64,000 nt of DNA from contig NZ_JBNAFR010000011.1 in assembly GCF_049800775.1 (NCBI RefSeq), forward strand, positions 56,076 through 120,075, given 5' to 3'. The notes beneath the pieces were generated by a model, which saw only the letters and a program-made list of their open reading frames with translations, was not told where the DNA came from and did not search any database. Positions 53,841-62,055 of the stretch are shown in pieces (the stretch's first letter is position 1; each line of letters opens with the position of its first letter). Both the position numbers and the translations under genes were made by a program. The DNA comes from Dinoroseobacter sp049800775. GTDB taxonomy: Bacteria > Pseudomonadota > Alphaproteobacteria > Rhodobacterales > Rhodobacteraceae.

Positions 53841-53862
53841 TGCAAGAAGCTTGCATATGCAA
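53841..53862. promoter_or_regulatory. Candidate MarR operator: two overlapping inverted repeats
   Basis: TGCAAG-AAG-CTTGCA (53841-53855) overlaps the perfect palindrome TTGCATATGCAA (53851-53862). They lie between the permease stop and the MarR start. The palindrome contains the alternative TTG and ATG codons at 53851 and 53857, which makes them unlikely starts. Confidence 0.55.
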
Positions 53863-53886
53863 GCGAATCGCAATAGATGGCAGCCC

Positions 53887-54333
53887 ATGACTGAGATCCC
53901 AACCATCAACGCCCTGCGCCTGCTGCAAGCGGCAGACGCGGTGCGGGCCGGGCTCGCCGGAGAGTTCTCCGCCGCGCATGGCTTATCCGTAAATGAATTC
54001 TTCATGCTGCTGCATCTGGAGCGGGCCGCCCGACATCGGTTGCCCCGGGTGGAGCTTGCCAAGCGCATGCATGTGAGTGCCTCGACCATCACCCGCATGG
54101 TTGCGCCGCTGGAAAAGATCGGGCTGCTCGGGCGCGACGCGGATGAGCGTGACGCAAGGCTGGTCTTTGTCGTGCTGACCGAGACCGGCCAAGCGCGGCT
54201 GGCCGAGGCGCAGACGACCTTTGCCAAGCGGGCGGGCTACCTGTTCCAGGACCGGTGGAGCCCGGCGGAGCTCGACCGGTTTGCAGGTCTGCTGCAACGC
54301 CTGTTGTCCGGGGTGCCTGAGCCTCTGGCCTGA
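53887..54333 (+). CDS. MarR-family transcriptional regulator
   Basis: 148 residues from the ATG at 53887, chosen because earlier in-frame codons fall in an operator-like palindrome. Winged helix in the middle (RVELAKRMHVSASTITRMVAPLEKIGLLGRDADERDARLVFVVLTETG), typical MarR length. It probably represses itself, and perhaps neighbours, until a small aromatic or similar ligand binds. Confidence 0.85.
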   Translation: MTEIPTINALRLLQAADAVRAGLAGEFSAAHGLSVNEFFMLLHLERAARHRLPRVELAKRMHVSASTITRMVAPLEKIGLLGRDADERDARLVFVVLTETGQARLAEAQTTFAKRAGYLFQDRWSPAELDRFAGLLQRLLSGVPEPLA

Positions 54334-54422
54334 AGCGCGCGCGCCCCGGCTCGATTGGCGTTGCGGTCTGCAGTCCTCTCTGACGTGCTGTTTCTACCCG
54401 AAATCAGCGCGGGGAAGGACTG

Positions 54423-54689
54423 ATGCACAGCAACGAAAGGTCAGGGGGGCTCTTGCGCGTGATCCGACGCGGGCGCGGCGAAGCGCGCGCGCCCTATACG
54501 TATCATCGCTCGTTCTGCCGGTGCTGCGGAACGTCGCTGGGCGAGCCGCTCTCGCCGGACGAGACCTTTCCGATCAATGCGCACTGCCTGGATGGGGATC
54601 CGGGGGTGCGGGTCTCCTTTCATGAGCATCTGGCCGAGCGCCCCCCCATGGGAGCGCCCGGAAGAGGACAGCGCAGAGGCAGGCGCTAG
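54423..54689 (+). CDS. Short GFA/Mss4-like zinc protein
   Basis: 88 residues, with GGGGAAGGA just upstream of the ATG. YHRSFCRCCGTSLGEPLSPDETFPINAHCLDGDPGVRVSFHEHLAERPP resembles the C-terminal half of GFA-family proteins (glutathione-dependent formaldehyde-activating enzyme), with the CxxC pair. The usual N-terminal CxCGxV metal motif is missing. It may be a natural short relative or a degraded GFA gene. It overlaps the convergent gene by four bases. Confidence 0.55.
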   Translation: MHSNERSGGLLRVIRRGRGEARAPYTYHRSFCRCCGTSLGEPLSPDETFPINAHCLDGDPGVRVSFHEHLAERPPMGAPGRGQRRGRR

Positions 54690-54937
54690 CCGCTGACCAT
54701 GCCCGCGATCATGGCGCCCAGGGCCACGAGATGGACCAGCATCAACGCCTTGTCATTCCAGAGGGCGCCCACCGCGAACCAGCCCAGGACCCCGACCAGA
54801 AACAGGTAGAGGTTCAACGGTGTCCAGCCGAACCCCGTGGCCGTGTAGCCGAGGATCTGGACAAGGGACGCGGCCCATTTGACCGCAAAGATGATCCGCT
54901 CCCGCGAGAGCGGGCGGGGCAGGGCGTCAGACAGCAT
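54686..54937 (-). CDS. Small two- to three-helix membrane protein (DUF6552-like)
   Basis: 83 residues with hydrophobic segments at ~15-35 (IIFAVKWAASLVQILGYTATGF), ~42-60 (LYLFLVGVLGWFAVGALW) and ~65-82. It resembles a short family common in Rhodobacteraceae that I recall as DUF6552. Function unknown. It lies 10 bases downstream of the SDR gene on the same strand and is probably co-transcribed. Confidence 0.6.
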   Translation of the reverse strand: MLSDALPRPLSRERIIFAVKWAASLVQILGYTATGFGWTPLNLYLFLVGVLGWFAVGALWNDKALMLVHLVALGAMIAGMVSG

Positions 54938-54947
54938 TGGTCAGCCC

Positions 54948-55631
54948 TCAGTCCATGCGCAGGTTCTGGCCTGTCATGTATCCGCCCTCGGCCGAGGCGA
55001 GATAGGCGATCAGCGACGACACCTCATCGACGCGCCCATAGCGCCCCAGAGGGATGCGCGCCTTGCGGTCCTCGGTCTCGGGCAGGCTGTCGATGAAGCC
55101 CGGCAGGACATTGTTCATCCGGATGTTGTCGGCCGCGTACTTGTCGGAATAGAGCTTGGTGAATGCCGCCAGCCCGGCGCGGAACACTCCGGAGGTCGGA
55201 AAGAGCGGGTCGGGTTCAAAGGCCGCGAAGGTCGAGATGTTGATGATCGCGCCGCCCCCCTGGGCCTGCATCAGCGGTGTGACCAGCCGGGTGGGGCGGA
55301 TCACGTTCATCAGGTAGACCTCCATGCCCTGATGCCAGTCGTCGTCACCGATCTCGAGCACCGGGCCCTTGGGGCCATGCCCGGCCGAGTTGACCAGTAC
55401 ATCGACCCGGCCCCAGCGTGCTTGTGCGCCCGCGACAAGCGCCGCGAGGGCCTCGGGGTCGAGGTTTGAGCCGGTCACGCCGAACCCGCCGAGCTCTGTC
55501 CCCGATGCCTCGCCCTTGCCGGATGAGGACAGGATTCCGAGCTTGAACCCATCCGCAGCGAGCCGCCGGGCCGCGTCGGCACCCATGCCACTGCCGCCTG
55601 CCGTTACGAGTGCCACTTTTTCTACTGTCAT
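54948..55631 (-). CDS. Short-chain dehydrogenase/reductase
   Basis: 227 residues from the ATG at 55631, preceded by GGAGG at the right distance. TAGGSGMGADAARRLAADG is the nucleotide motif, NSAGHG the structural motif, NISTFAAFEPD the catalytic serine region. FRAGLAAFTKLYSDKY stands where YxxxK is expected: the tyrosine is replaced (FRAGLAAF), so classical SDR chemistry may be lost. Divergent from the LysR gene, its probable regulator. Confidence 0.75.
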   Translation of the reverse strand: MTVEKVALVTAGGSGMGADAARRLAADGFKLGILSSSGKGEASGTELGGFGVTGSNLDPEALAALVAGAQARWGRVDVLVNSAGHGPKGPVLEIGDDDWHQGMEVYLMNVIRPTRLVTPLMQAQGGGAIINISTFAAFEPDPLFPTSGVFRAGLAAFTKLYSDKYAADNIRMNNVLPGFIDSLPETEDRKARIPLGRYGRVDEVSSLIAYLASAEGGYMTGQNLRMD

Positions 55632-55728
55632 TGATGCCTCCATCACTGTTGAGGGTAGATATAATTGCGCATCATAGGAGGTTCGATTGAGAATTGATGT
55701 TTCATGGCAGTAGAAATACTATTGAGAT

Positions 55729-56598
55729 ATGGCTGATCTACCTCCCCTGAATGGGCTCCGTGCCTTCGAAGTCTCCGGGCGCCGTCTGAGTTTTCGCGCG
55801 GCGGCGGATGAGCTTGGCGTGACCCAGGGCGCGGTGGCGCAACATGTCCGGCAACTGGAGGCCTATCTGGGACTGATGCTGTTTGATCGGCTGCCCAAGG
55901 GGTTGGCGCTGACATCGGTCGGGCGCAGTTATCACAGCCGGGTCTCGAGCGCCTTTCAGGAGTTGCGCGAAGCGACCGACCAGATCAAGCCCGAGCCCGG
56001 CAAAGTGCTGATCAGCGTGACCCCGACCTTTGCCTCAAAATGGCTGATCCCCAACCTGCCGGAATTTGCCGAGCGACATCCCGAGATTGATCTGCGCATT
56101 CTCGCGACCGAGAAGCTGTCCAGCTTTCACAGCGATGGTATCGACCTTGCGATCCGCCAGGGCGCGCCGCCGTTCGGAGCCGCCCTGGAGGCAAGCCGTC
56201 TGTTCAGGCAAGATGTGATCGCGGTTGTTGCGCCGTCCCTCCTGGGTCAGGTGAAAGGTCTGGCACTGGCCGACCAGCTGGCGCGCCTGCCGAAGATCCA
56301 CGATACCCATGACCTCTGGCCCCGCATCCTCGGCGCGCTCGACGTCGAGGATCTCAGTACAAGAAAGCTGCGCCTGAGCCAGACCGCCCTGGCCGTAGAC
56401 GCCGCGATCTCGGGGCAGGGCGTCGCGCTGGTCAACCGCTTCCTCGCAAGTCGGGACATCGCGGCGGGCAAACTGGCAGAGCTTGGCCCCCTCCCGCCCG
56501 TGGAAGGCCATGACTTCTACCTCCTGACCCAGCGCAGATCCGGGCCAAACCCGGCCATCGATACCGTGTTGACCTGGCTCAGAAGTAAGTCGGACTAA
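55729..56598 (+). CDS. LysR-family transcriptional regulator (GcvA-like)
   Basis: 289 residues. Helix-turn-helix at ~5-65 (LNGLRAFEVSGRRLSFRAAADELGVTQGAVAQHVRQLEAYLGLMLFDRLPKGL), then the periplasmic-binding-like effector domain (ISVTPTFASKWLIPNLPEFAERHPEIDLRI), which is the GcvA-type pattern. Divergent from the SDR gene with 97 bases between. It is the last chromosomal gene before the tRNA-derived attachment site. Confidence 0.88.
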   Translation: MADLPPLNGLRAFEVSGRRLSFRAAADELGVTQGAVAQHVRQLEAYLGLMLFDRLPKGLALTSVGRSYHSRVSSAFQELREATDQIKPEPGKVLISVTPTFASKWLIPNLPEFAERHPEIDLRILATEKLSSFHSDGIDLAIRQGAPPFGAALEASRLFRQDVIAVVAPSLLGQVKGLALADQLARLPKIHDTHDLWPRILGALDVEDLSTRKLRLSQTALAVDAAISGQGVALVNRFLASRDIAAGKLAELGPLPPVEGHDFYLLTQRRSGPNPAIDTVLTWLRSKSD

Positions 56599-56700
56599 AT
56601 CGGATTAAGAAAGCGCGCGCAGTCCGCTGCTGTACCGCCTCAACCCAACAACCGATGCGGTCGCTTGAGCTTGGACAAAACAGAATGTCGTTGAGTGCAG

Positions 56701-56746
56701 TGGAGGCGAGTACCGGAATCGAACCGGTGTACACGGATTTGCAAGA
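56701..56746 (-). repeat. 3' fragment of tRNA-Cys, left attachment site of a genomic island
   Basis: Read on the minus strand, this is the 3' half of tRNA-Cys: TTGCAAATCCGTGTAC from the GCA anticodon, a T-arm with a CCGG stem around TTCGATT, and the acceptor end TACTCGCCTCCA including CCA. The 5' half is absent. Fragments like this are left at the far end of elements that integrate into tRNA 3' ends. The intact tRNA should lie at a higher coordinate on the minus strand, outside the window. DNA becomes visibly AT-richer from here. Confidence 0.8.
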
Positions 56747-56784
56747 ATAAGCGTCTTGTGGAAATTTAATGTCTTGCAAGCGTA

Positions 56785-56803
56785 CACGGATAAAAATTCC
56801 GTG
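56785..56803. repeat. Inverted repeat next to the attachment site
   Basis: CACGGA (56785-56790) and TCCGTG (56798-56803) flank TAAAAAT. Just before it TTGCAAG and GTACACGGAT recur in rearranged order relative to the tRNA fragment 40 bases away. It may be part of the recombinase-binding att region. Confidence 0.4.
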
Positions 56804-56957
56804 GACATCAGAATCTAAGCGACGGAAATTATACAGGAAAATAGGCCATCCGAGACACTCACTTTTTGAGTCTAGGATGTGGCTAATCCACAGCCGTTTG
56901 TTCGACAAATGTCCTGCCTATGATACACTTTGTATGTTAATAGCTTTGCGACTGAAA

Positions 56958-56990
56958 CCCTGACTACTCGCAAAGCGGTCAGGGTTTTGG
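56958..56990 (+). terminator. Rho-independent terminator before the SpoU remnant
   Basis: CCCTGAC (56958-56964), 13-base loop, GTCAGGG (56978-56984), then TTTTGGTTT. No convincing plus-strand gene precedes it within the element, so it may insulate the element from chromosomal transcription. Confidence 0.7.
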
Positions 56991-57009
56991 TTTGCTTAAA
57001 AGTATAAGC

Positions 57010-57423
57010 ATGAAGAAAGGATATTTTGGTATCGGAATTTACGAAACAAAGGAGACCGGCAATGTCGGTACTCTTTGGCGTTCAGCGATGAATTCCGGTG
57101 CAGATTACATTTTTACAATTGGTGCTCGCTACAAACGTCAGCGAACCGATACGACAAAGACTTGGCGGAACATCCCGTTGTTTGAGTTTAAAGATTGGGA
57201 TGATTTTGTTTCTCACGCGCCTCGCGATGCTGAACTCGTATTCATCGAACAAACAGACGACGCGAAGCCGCTACAAACCTACCGTCATCCAAAGCAGGCA
57301 ATCTACGTTTAAGGCGCAGAAAACGACGGAGTGCCAGAACCACTCATGCGCGGTCATCGGAAGGTAGAGATTGATACTCCGATGTGCCTTAACGTTGCCA
57401 CGGCTGGAAGCATCGTCATGTAA
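57010..57423 (+). pseudogene. SpoU/TrmH-type RNA methyltransferase, interrupted
   Basis: From ATG 57010 the frame reads MKKGYFGIGIYETKETGNVGTLWRSA, then YIFTIGARYKRQRTDTTKTWRNIPLF, both typical of SpoU methylases. It stops at TAA 57310-57312 after QAIYV. The same frame continues GAENDGVPEPLMRGH and CLNVATAGSIVM, the SAM-knot end of the family, to a second TAA at 57421. Relatives have a residue such as Leu at the first stop (IYLLGAE-like) and often Tyr at the second (SIVMYD), so both are one-base nonsense changes, or the second is the natural end. Low GC compared with the chromosome. Confidence 0.75.
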
Positions 57424-57442
57424 GACCGTAAAACGAAAGAGA

Positions 57443-57458
57443 CCGTCCCGAAGGACGG
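57443..57458 (-). terminator. Minus-strand terminator with UUCG loop
   Basis: On the minus strand CCGTCC-TTCG-GGACGG is a C(UUCG)G-type stem-loop followed by TCTCTTTCGTTTT. It lies 14 bases after the stop of the small minus-strand gene at 57472. Confidence 0.65.
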
Positions 57459-57471
57459 CCTCCCTGCAGAC

Positions 57472-57585
57472 TTAAAGTCCGAAGTACTTTAGAAGCCAGC
57501 CCACGAGGAAAATCCCCAGGGAAAGTTCCATCCGGTACTTCGTACCATCCGACCTGCTGGCTTCGAGTATCAAAGATGCACGCAT
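57472..57585 (-). CDS. 37-residue membrane peptide gene
   Basis: Minus-strand ATG at 57585 with AAAGGAGG seven bases upstream, an ideal ribosome-binding site. The peptide (37 residues) begins MRASLILEASRSDGTKYRME and ends with one hydrophobic helix, LSLGIFLVGWLLKYFGL. A terminator follows directly. The complete set of signals around such a short frame makes it a credible gene; the function is unknown. Type I toxins and phage membrane peptides have this size and shape. Confidence 0.55.
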   Translation of the reverse strand: MRASLILEASRSDGTKYRMELSLGIFLVGWLLKYFGL

Positions 57586-57862
57586 ATGCCTGCCTCCTTT
57601 TCTGCTCGTGTGCGCGTACTCTTATAGAAGCCGCATGGCGCACGGTAAGCCACCACCAGCTGTTCTCTGTTTTGCAATCAAGTCTTGTTGCCGCTGGCGA
57701 GCGCGACTTGAGTCGGAGCGACCGCTCATCACAGCCGCGTTACAAAAAAGGTAGGAATTCCAATAGGGAAGCGCAACCCCGCCAATCTGCGATTTTGCAG
57801 GATTTTTCTGTGGCTAAGAAGTGTCTAAGACTTTGTGGCTAACGCTAAGTGCTTGATTTTGT

Positions 57863-57908
57863 TGGAGGCGAGTAGGAGAATCGAACTCCTGTACACGGAT
57901 TTGCAAGA
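57863..57908 (-). repeat. Second 3' fragment of tRNA-Cys with a different T-stem
   Basis: Same 46-base segment as at 56701, again on the minus strand and again without a 5' half. The anticodon side and acceptor side are identical, but the T-stem is GGAG/CTCC instead of CCGG/CCGG; both pair perfectly around the same TTCGATT loop. This marks the junction of a second element and indicates that the copy came from a different tRNA-Cys gene. Confidence 0.8.
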
Positions 57909-58101
57909 CTGGGTAAGTTTCAGAAAACGCTCATTAAAGTGTTTAGACCTTGCCCCAAAAACACCGGAACACATCAAGAATGTTTAAACGACTTTTCGCC
58001 TCCCAAACCCTCGAAAAAGCCGTTGAGGCACGAAGGCGTAGCATTGTCACATGGGCGCAATTCGCCTTCCAATCTCGCGCCCGCTGCGCTGATATCCACA
58101 T

Positions 58102-61100
58102 ATGCAGCAACCCGCCGCCTCCTTCGAAGAATTCCTCGCCCAGGCTCAAAGCTCTGGCGGGTCCGAGATGGCCAACTGCCATCTTTTCATCGAACGCCTC
58201 TGCGGTTTCCTCAATCTGCCGCAACCTGAGCTTTCAACCGAAGAGAACCGATTCAACGATTACGTTTTCGAACGTCGTGTCGATTTCAAACACCCGGACG
58301 GGACCACCACACCGGGTCGCATCGACCTATACAAACGCGACTGCTTCATCCTCGAAGCCAAGCAATCCTCCAAGCGTCCCACGACCCAGAACACCCTTCC
58401 CGGCCTCCCCGAAGATCACGCCCAGATCAAGAAAGGGCAGGCCAGGCGCGGCTCCCGGCGCTGGGACAAAGTCATGGACGCGGCCAGGCGCCAGGCGGAA
58501 AACTACGCCCGCGCCCTGCCGGTAGAGCACGGCTATCCGCCTTTCCTGATGGTGCTCGACATTGGTAATGAGCTCCAGATTTTCGCGGACTTCTCGGGGC
58601 AGGGGAAAAACTACACCCATTTCCCGGATCGTGCGTCCTATCGGCTGTCCATGGATGATCTGCTCGATGCGGACGTCCAGGAACGGCTTCGCCTGATCTG
58701 GACCGATCCGCTGGCCCTCGATCCCGCGCGCCACAGTGCTAGGGTCACCCAGGACATCGCCGAACGCCTCGCCCGGATCGCCCTTCGCCTGGAACGCAGG
58801 CACGATCCCCATGATGTTGCGTCCTTCCTTATGCGATGCCTCTTCACCATGTTCGCTGAGGATGTGGAGCTCGTCCCCGATCACGCTTTCGAAAAGCTGC
58901 TCGGGACAATGGTCGATGACCCGCAACACTTCGTGCCCGCCCTCGAAGACCTCTGGAGCAAGATGGACACCGGTGGCTACGCAGCCGGTATCAATAAAAC
59001 ACTCAAGCGGTTCAACGGAACGCTCTTCACCGACGCCCGGGCCTTGCCGCTCGACGCGGACGACATTCGGGAGCTCTGGGTCGCGTCCCAACGTTCCTGG
59101 CAAGATGTCGAACCGGCGATTTTCGGCACCCTCCTGGAACGCGCTCTCGACCCGCGCGACCGGTCCCGCCTGGGCGCGCACTACACGCCCCGCGTCTATG
59201 TCGAGCGGCTGGTGATCCCGACCATCATCCAACCGCTGCGGGCCGATTGGGACACGGTGCGCCAACGGGCCAAGGAACTCGAAGAGGCGTACAAACCCGA
59301 CGACGCCCTGCAAACCGTGCGCAATTTCCACCACCAGCTTTGCACGACCCGCGTGCTTGACCCGGCGTGCGGCACGGGCAATTTCCTCTATGTGGCGCTC
59401 GAACTGATGAAGCGGCTCGAAGGCGAGGTGCTCGAAGTCATTGCCGATCTTGGCGGACAAGAGGGGCTCGCCTTCCAGGGTGAAACCGTCAGCCCCGCGC
59501 AATTCCACGGGATCGAGCTCAACCCCCGCGCGGTCCCCATCGCCGACCTGGTGCTCTGGATTGGCTACCTGAAATGGCAGCTCCGCACATCCGGCCCTGC
59601 CTCTATCTCGGAACCGATCCTCCACGCCTATGGCACGATCCGCGAGGGCGACGCGATCCTCGCCCATAACGGCACCGAACCGGTTTGCGAAACGACCGGC
59701 CACCCGGTGCAGGTCTGGGACCGGGTCACGTTCAAGCCGAACCCGCTCGCCCCGGACCAATCTATCCCGGACCCTGCCGCGACCATTCCGATGGTCCGCT
59801 ACATCGCCCCCAAGCCCGCGCCCTGGCCGGAGGTGGAATTCATCGTCGGCAACCCGCCCTTCATCGGTGGCAAGGACATGCGCGCCGAGCTCGGCGATGG
59901 CTATGCGGAGGCCGTCTGGGCCGCGCGCAAGGACATTCCGGGCGGCGCCGATTTCGTTATGCATTTCTGGGATGCGGCGGCGGCGCGCCTGCTGGCCAAG
60001 GGGACCAAGACCAAGCCCAACCCGCTCCGCCGGTTCGGCTTCATCACCACCAACTCGATCACTCAGACATTTTCCCGCCGTGTGATCGAAAAGCACCTGA
60101 AGGCCAAGGCGCCGCTCAGCCTGGTCTATGCCGTGGGCGATCACCCTTGGCAGAAATCGGCGGGCAAGGCCGCCGTGCGCATCGCCATGACCGTCGCCGA
60201 AGCCGGGGACGGGGAGGGCGTCCTGGCCGAGGTCGTGGCCGAGGCTGATCTGAACACCGACGCCCCGCGCGTCGATCTGCGCAAGCACGAGGGCAAGATC
60301 ACGGCCAAGCTGACCCTCGGCGCCGATGTGACCCGCATGCGTCCGCTGTGGGCAAATGAGGCCCTATCCAGTCCAGGTGTGAAGCTCCATGGCGCGGGCT
60401 TCATCGTGACGCCTGCCAAGGCGCAAGCCCTGGGCCTGGGAAGGGTGCCGGGGCTGGAAAAACACATCCTTTCCTACCGCAACGGGCGCGACCTGGCGCA
60501 GCGCCCCCGCGGGGTGATGGTGATCGACCTGTTCGGCCTCACCGCGCAGGAGGTCCAGGAACGGTTCCCGGCGGTGTACCAGCATGTTGCGGACACGGTG
60601 AAACCGGACCGCGACGTCAATAACCGCGCTACCTATCGGGACAACTGGTGGCTGTTCGGAGAACCCCGCTCCGACATGCGCCCGGTTCTGGAACCGCTCC
60701 CTCGCTACATCGCGACGGTGGAGACCACCAAACACCGCACCTTTCAATTCCTCGACTGCACCATCCGCCCGGATAACATGCTCGTGGCTATCGGCCTCGA
60801 TGATCTGGCTGTTTTCGCGGTACTGTCGTCTCGCCTGCACGTTCATTTTGCAATTAACAATGGGGGCTGGATGGGCGTCGGCAACGATCCGCGCTATTCG
60901 AAGTCCAGAACCTTCGACCCCTATCCATTTCCCGCCCTCTCGGACACCGCGCGCGCCACCCTTGCTCAGCTCGGCGATCGCCTCGATGCCTTCCGCAAGG
61001 ACCGCATTGCCGCCCAGTGCCATCTGACCATGACCAAGCTCTACAACGCGCTGGAACACTTGCGCGAATTGGAGGCCGGGATCGGCGGCCCCATGACCGA

Positions 61101-61671
61101 CGCCGAGCGCGATGTCTATGACGCGGGCCAGATCCGCATTCTTGCAGAGCTGCACGACCAGATCGACCGTGCCGTACTGGACGCCTATGGCTGGTCCGAC
61201 CTGGCCCCCGCCCTGGTCGGCAAGGTCGGCGGCACGCTGCCGAGCTTGTACAAGACCCCGGACCAGGAGCGGGCCGAGGAAGAGCTGCTCTGCCGCCTCG
61301 TCGCCCTGAATGAGGACCGCGCCGCCGAAGAGGCACGCGGGGACATTCACTGGCTCCGTCCCGAGTATCAAATTCCACGCGTGGGCAAGAAAGCCCCGCA
61401 ACCGGCCATGGATATCGCCGCGCAGGCCGCGCCGGTCCTGCCCGATGCGATCAAACCCGCCTGGCCGAAAGACCCCATGGCGCAAATCCGCACGCTGCGC
61501 CGGGCCATGGCGGTGGCCGACACGCCGCTCGCCCCTGCGGACCTGTCCGCACGCTTCAAGGGCGGGCGCAACCGCGAAGCCCGGATCGAACGGCTGCTCG
61601 CCGATATGGTCGAGCTCGGCATCGCCCGTCTCGACACGGGCCGTGCCAACCGCTACTTCCTGCCGGACTGA
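58102..61671 (+). CDS. Type IIL/IIG (MmeI-like) restriction-modification fusion protein
   Basis: 1189 residues. A PD-(D/E)xK nuclease-like region lies near residues 70-92 (GRIDLYKRDCFILEAKQ). The methylase core has motif I in VLDPACGTGNFLYVALE near 418 and motif IV NPPF near 582, with FHGIELNPRAVPIADLVLWIGYL between. A long target-recognition-like region follows (LVGEPRSDMRPVLEPLPRYIATVETTKHR area), then a helical C-terminus. One polypeptide would methylate adenine and cut unmodified DNA. It follows the second attachment-site copy and is the main cargo of that element. GC is closer to the chromosome than the first element. Confidence 0.82.
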   Translation: MQQPAASFEEFLAQAQSSGGSEMANCHLFIERLCGFLNLPQPELSTEENRFNDYVFERRVDFKHPDGTTTPGRIDLYKRDCFILEAKQSSKRPTTQNTLPGLPEDHAQIKKGQARRGSRRWDKVMDAARRQAENYARALPVEHGYPPFLMVLDIGNELQIFADFSGQGKNYTHFPDRASYRLSMDDLLDADVQERLRLIWTDPLALDPARHSARVTQDIAERLARIALRLERRHDPHDVASFLMRCLFTMFAEDVELVPDHAFEKLLGTMVDDPQHFVPALEDLWSKMDTGGYAAGINKTLKRFNGTLFTDARALPLDADDIRELWVASQRSWQDVEPAIFGTLLERALDPRDRSRLGAHYTPRVYVERLVIPTIIQPLRADWDTVRQRAKELEEAYKPDDALQTVRNFHHQLCTTRVLDPACGTGNFLYVALELMKRLEGEVLEVIADLGGQEGLAFQGETVSPAQFHGIELNPRAVPIADLVLWIGYLKWQLRTSGPASISEPILHAYGTIREGDAILAHNGTEPVCETTGHPVQVWDRVTFKPNPLAPDQSIPDPAATIPMVRYIAPKPAPWPEVEFIVGNPPFIGGKDMRAELGDGYAEAVWAARKDIPGGADFVMHFWDAAAARLLAKGTKTKPNPLRRFGFITTNSITQTFSRRVIEKHLKAKAPLSLVYAVGDHPWQKSAGKAAVRIAMTVAEAGDGEGVLAEVVAEADLNTDAPRVDLRKHEGKITAKLTLGADVTRMRPLWANEALSSPGVKLHGAGFIVTPAKAQALGLGRVPGLEKHILSYRNGRDLAQRPRGVMVIDLFGLTAQEVQERFPAVYQHVADTVKPDRDVNNRATYRDNWWLFGEPRSDMRPVLEPLPRYIATVETTKHRTFQFLDCTIRPDNMLVAIGLDDLAVFAVLSSRLHVHFAINNGGWMGVGNDPRYSKSRTFDPYPFPALSDTARATLAQLGDRLDAFRKDRIAAQCHLTMTKLYNALEHLRELEAGIGGPMTDAERDVYDAGQIRILAELHDQIDRAVLDAYGWSDLAPALVGKVGGTLPSLYKTPDQERAEEELLCRLVALNEDRAAEEARGDIHWLRPEYQIPRVGKKAPQPAMDIAAQAAPVLPDAIKPAWPKDPMAQIRTLRRAMAVADTPLAPADLSARFKGGRNREARIERLLADMVELGIARLDTGRANRYFLPD

Positions 61672-61936
61672 TCCACACGCGCCATACAGTCCCCATTTTC
61701 ACCCCGCAGCCACCTGGCCCCGGAGACTTCAAGGATCGGAGGGGGCAGGGGGCGGGCCGCAGAGCGCCACCCACTGTCTTCTGCTTCCCATAGGGTGCTA
61801 AAGACGGCTTAGGCGCTGCGCGGGGCCTCTCCGGGGCTTTCACGCCCTAGTTCTCGGAAACCCGCTTTCCGGACCCAGGACGGACGCGAGCAAAGCGAGC
61901 GGTCGGCCAACCCAAACCCTCCCCCCCTTGTTATAG

Positions 61937-61958
61937 GTTATGCATTTAGTGACACCGA
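61937..61958. repeat. 22-base direct repeat, copy 1
   Basis: Contains TTATGCATTTAGTGACACC, identical to copy 2 at 62034-62055; the copies start 97 bases apart. ATGCAT lies at its centre. Two identical copies next to an integrase gene suggest recombinase binding sites or element ends. Confidence 0.65.
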
Positions 61959-62033
61959 CGCCGTGATGTCTTCGCGGTAAAACAGCCTAGCTGCTCAGTC
62001 TTCACGTATTGTTACGGTTTGAAACGAATTGGT

Positions 62034-62055
62034 GTTATGCATTTAGTGACACCGA
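62034..62055. repeat. 22-base direct repeat, copy 2
   Basis: Identical to the repeat at 61937-61958. It ends 178 bases before the small gene that precedes the integrase. Confidence 0.65.

Noticed and set aside
56769..56963. 64-codon plus-strand ORF just before the terminator at 56958
   Set aside because: No ribosome-binding site, no recognisable product, and it starts within att-derived sequence; the terminator alone is not enough to support it.
57416..57643. 75-codon minus-strand ORF overlapping the 37-residue peptide
   Set aside because: Different frame, no ribosome-binding site, and it runs through the terminator hairpin.
56701..57908. Intact tRNA-Cys genes at the two fragments
   Set aside because: Both sequences stop at the anticodon loop; no D-arm or 5' acceptor strand follows on the minus strand.
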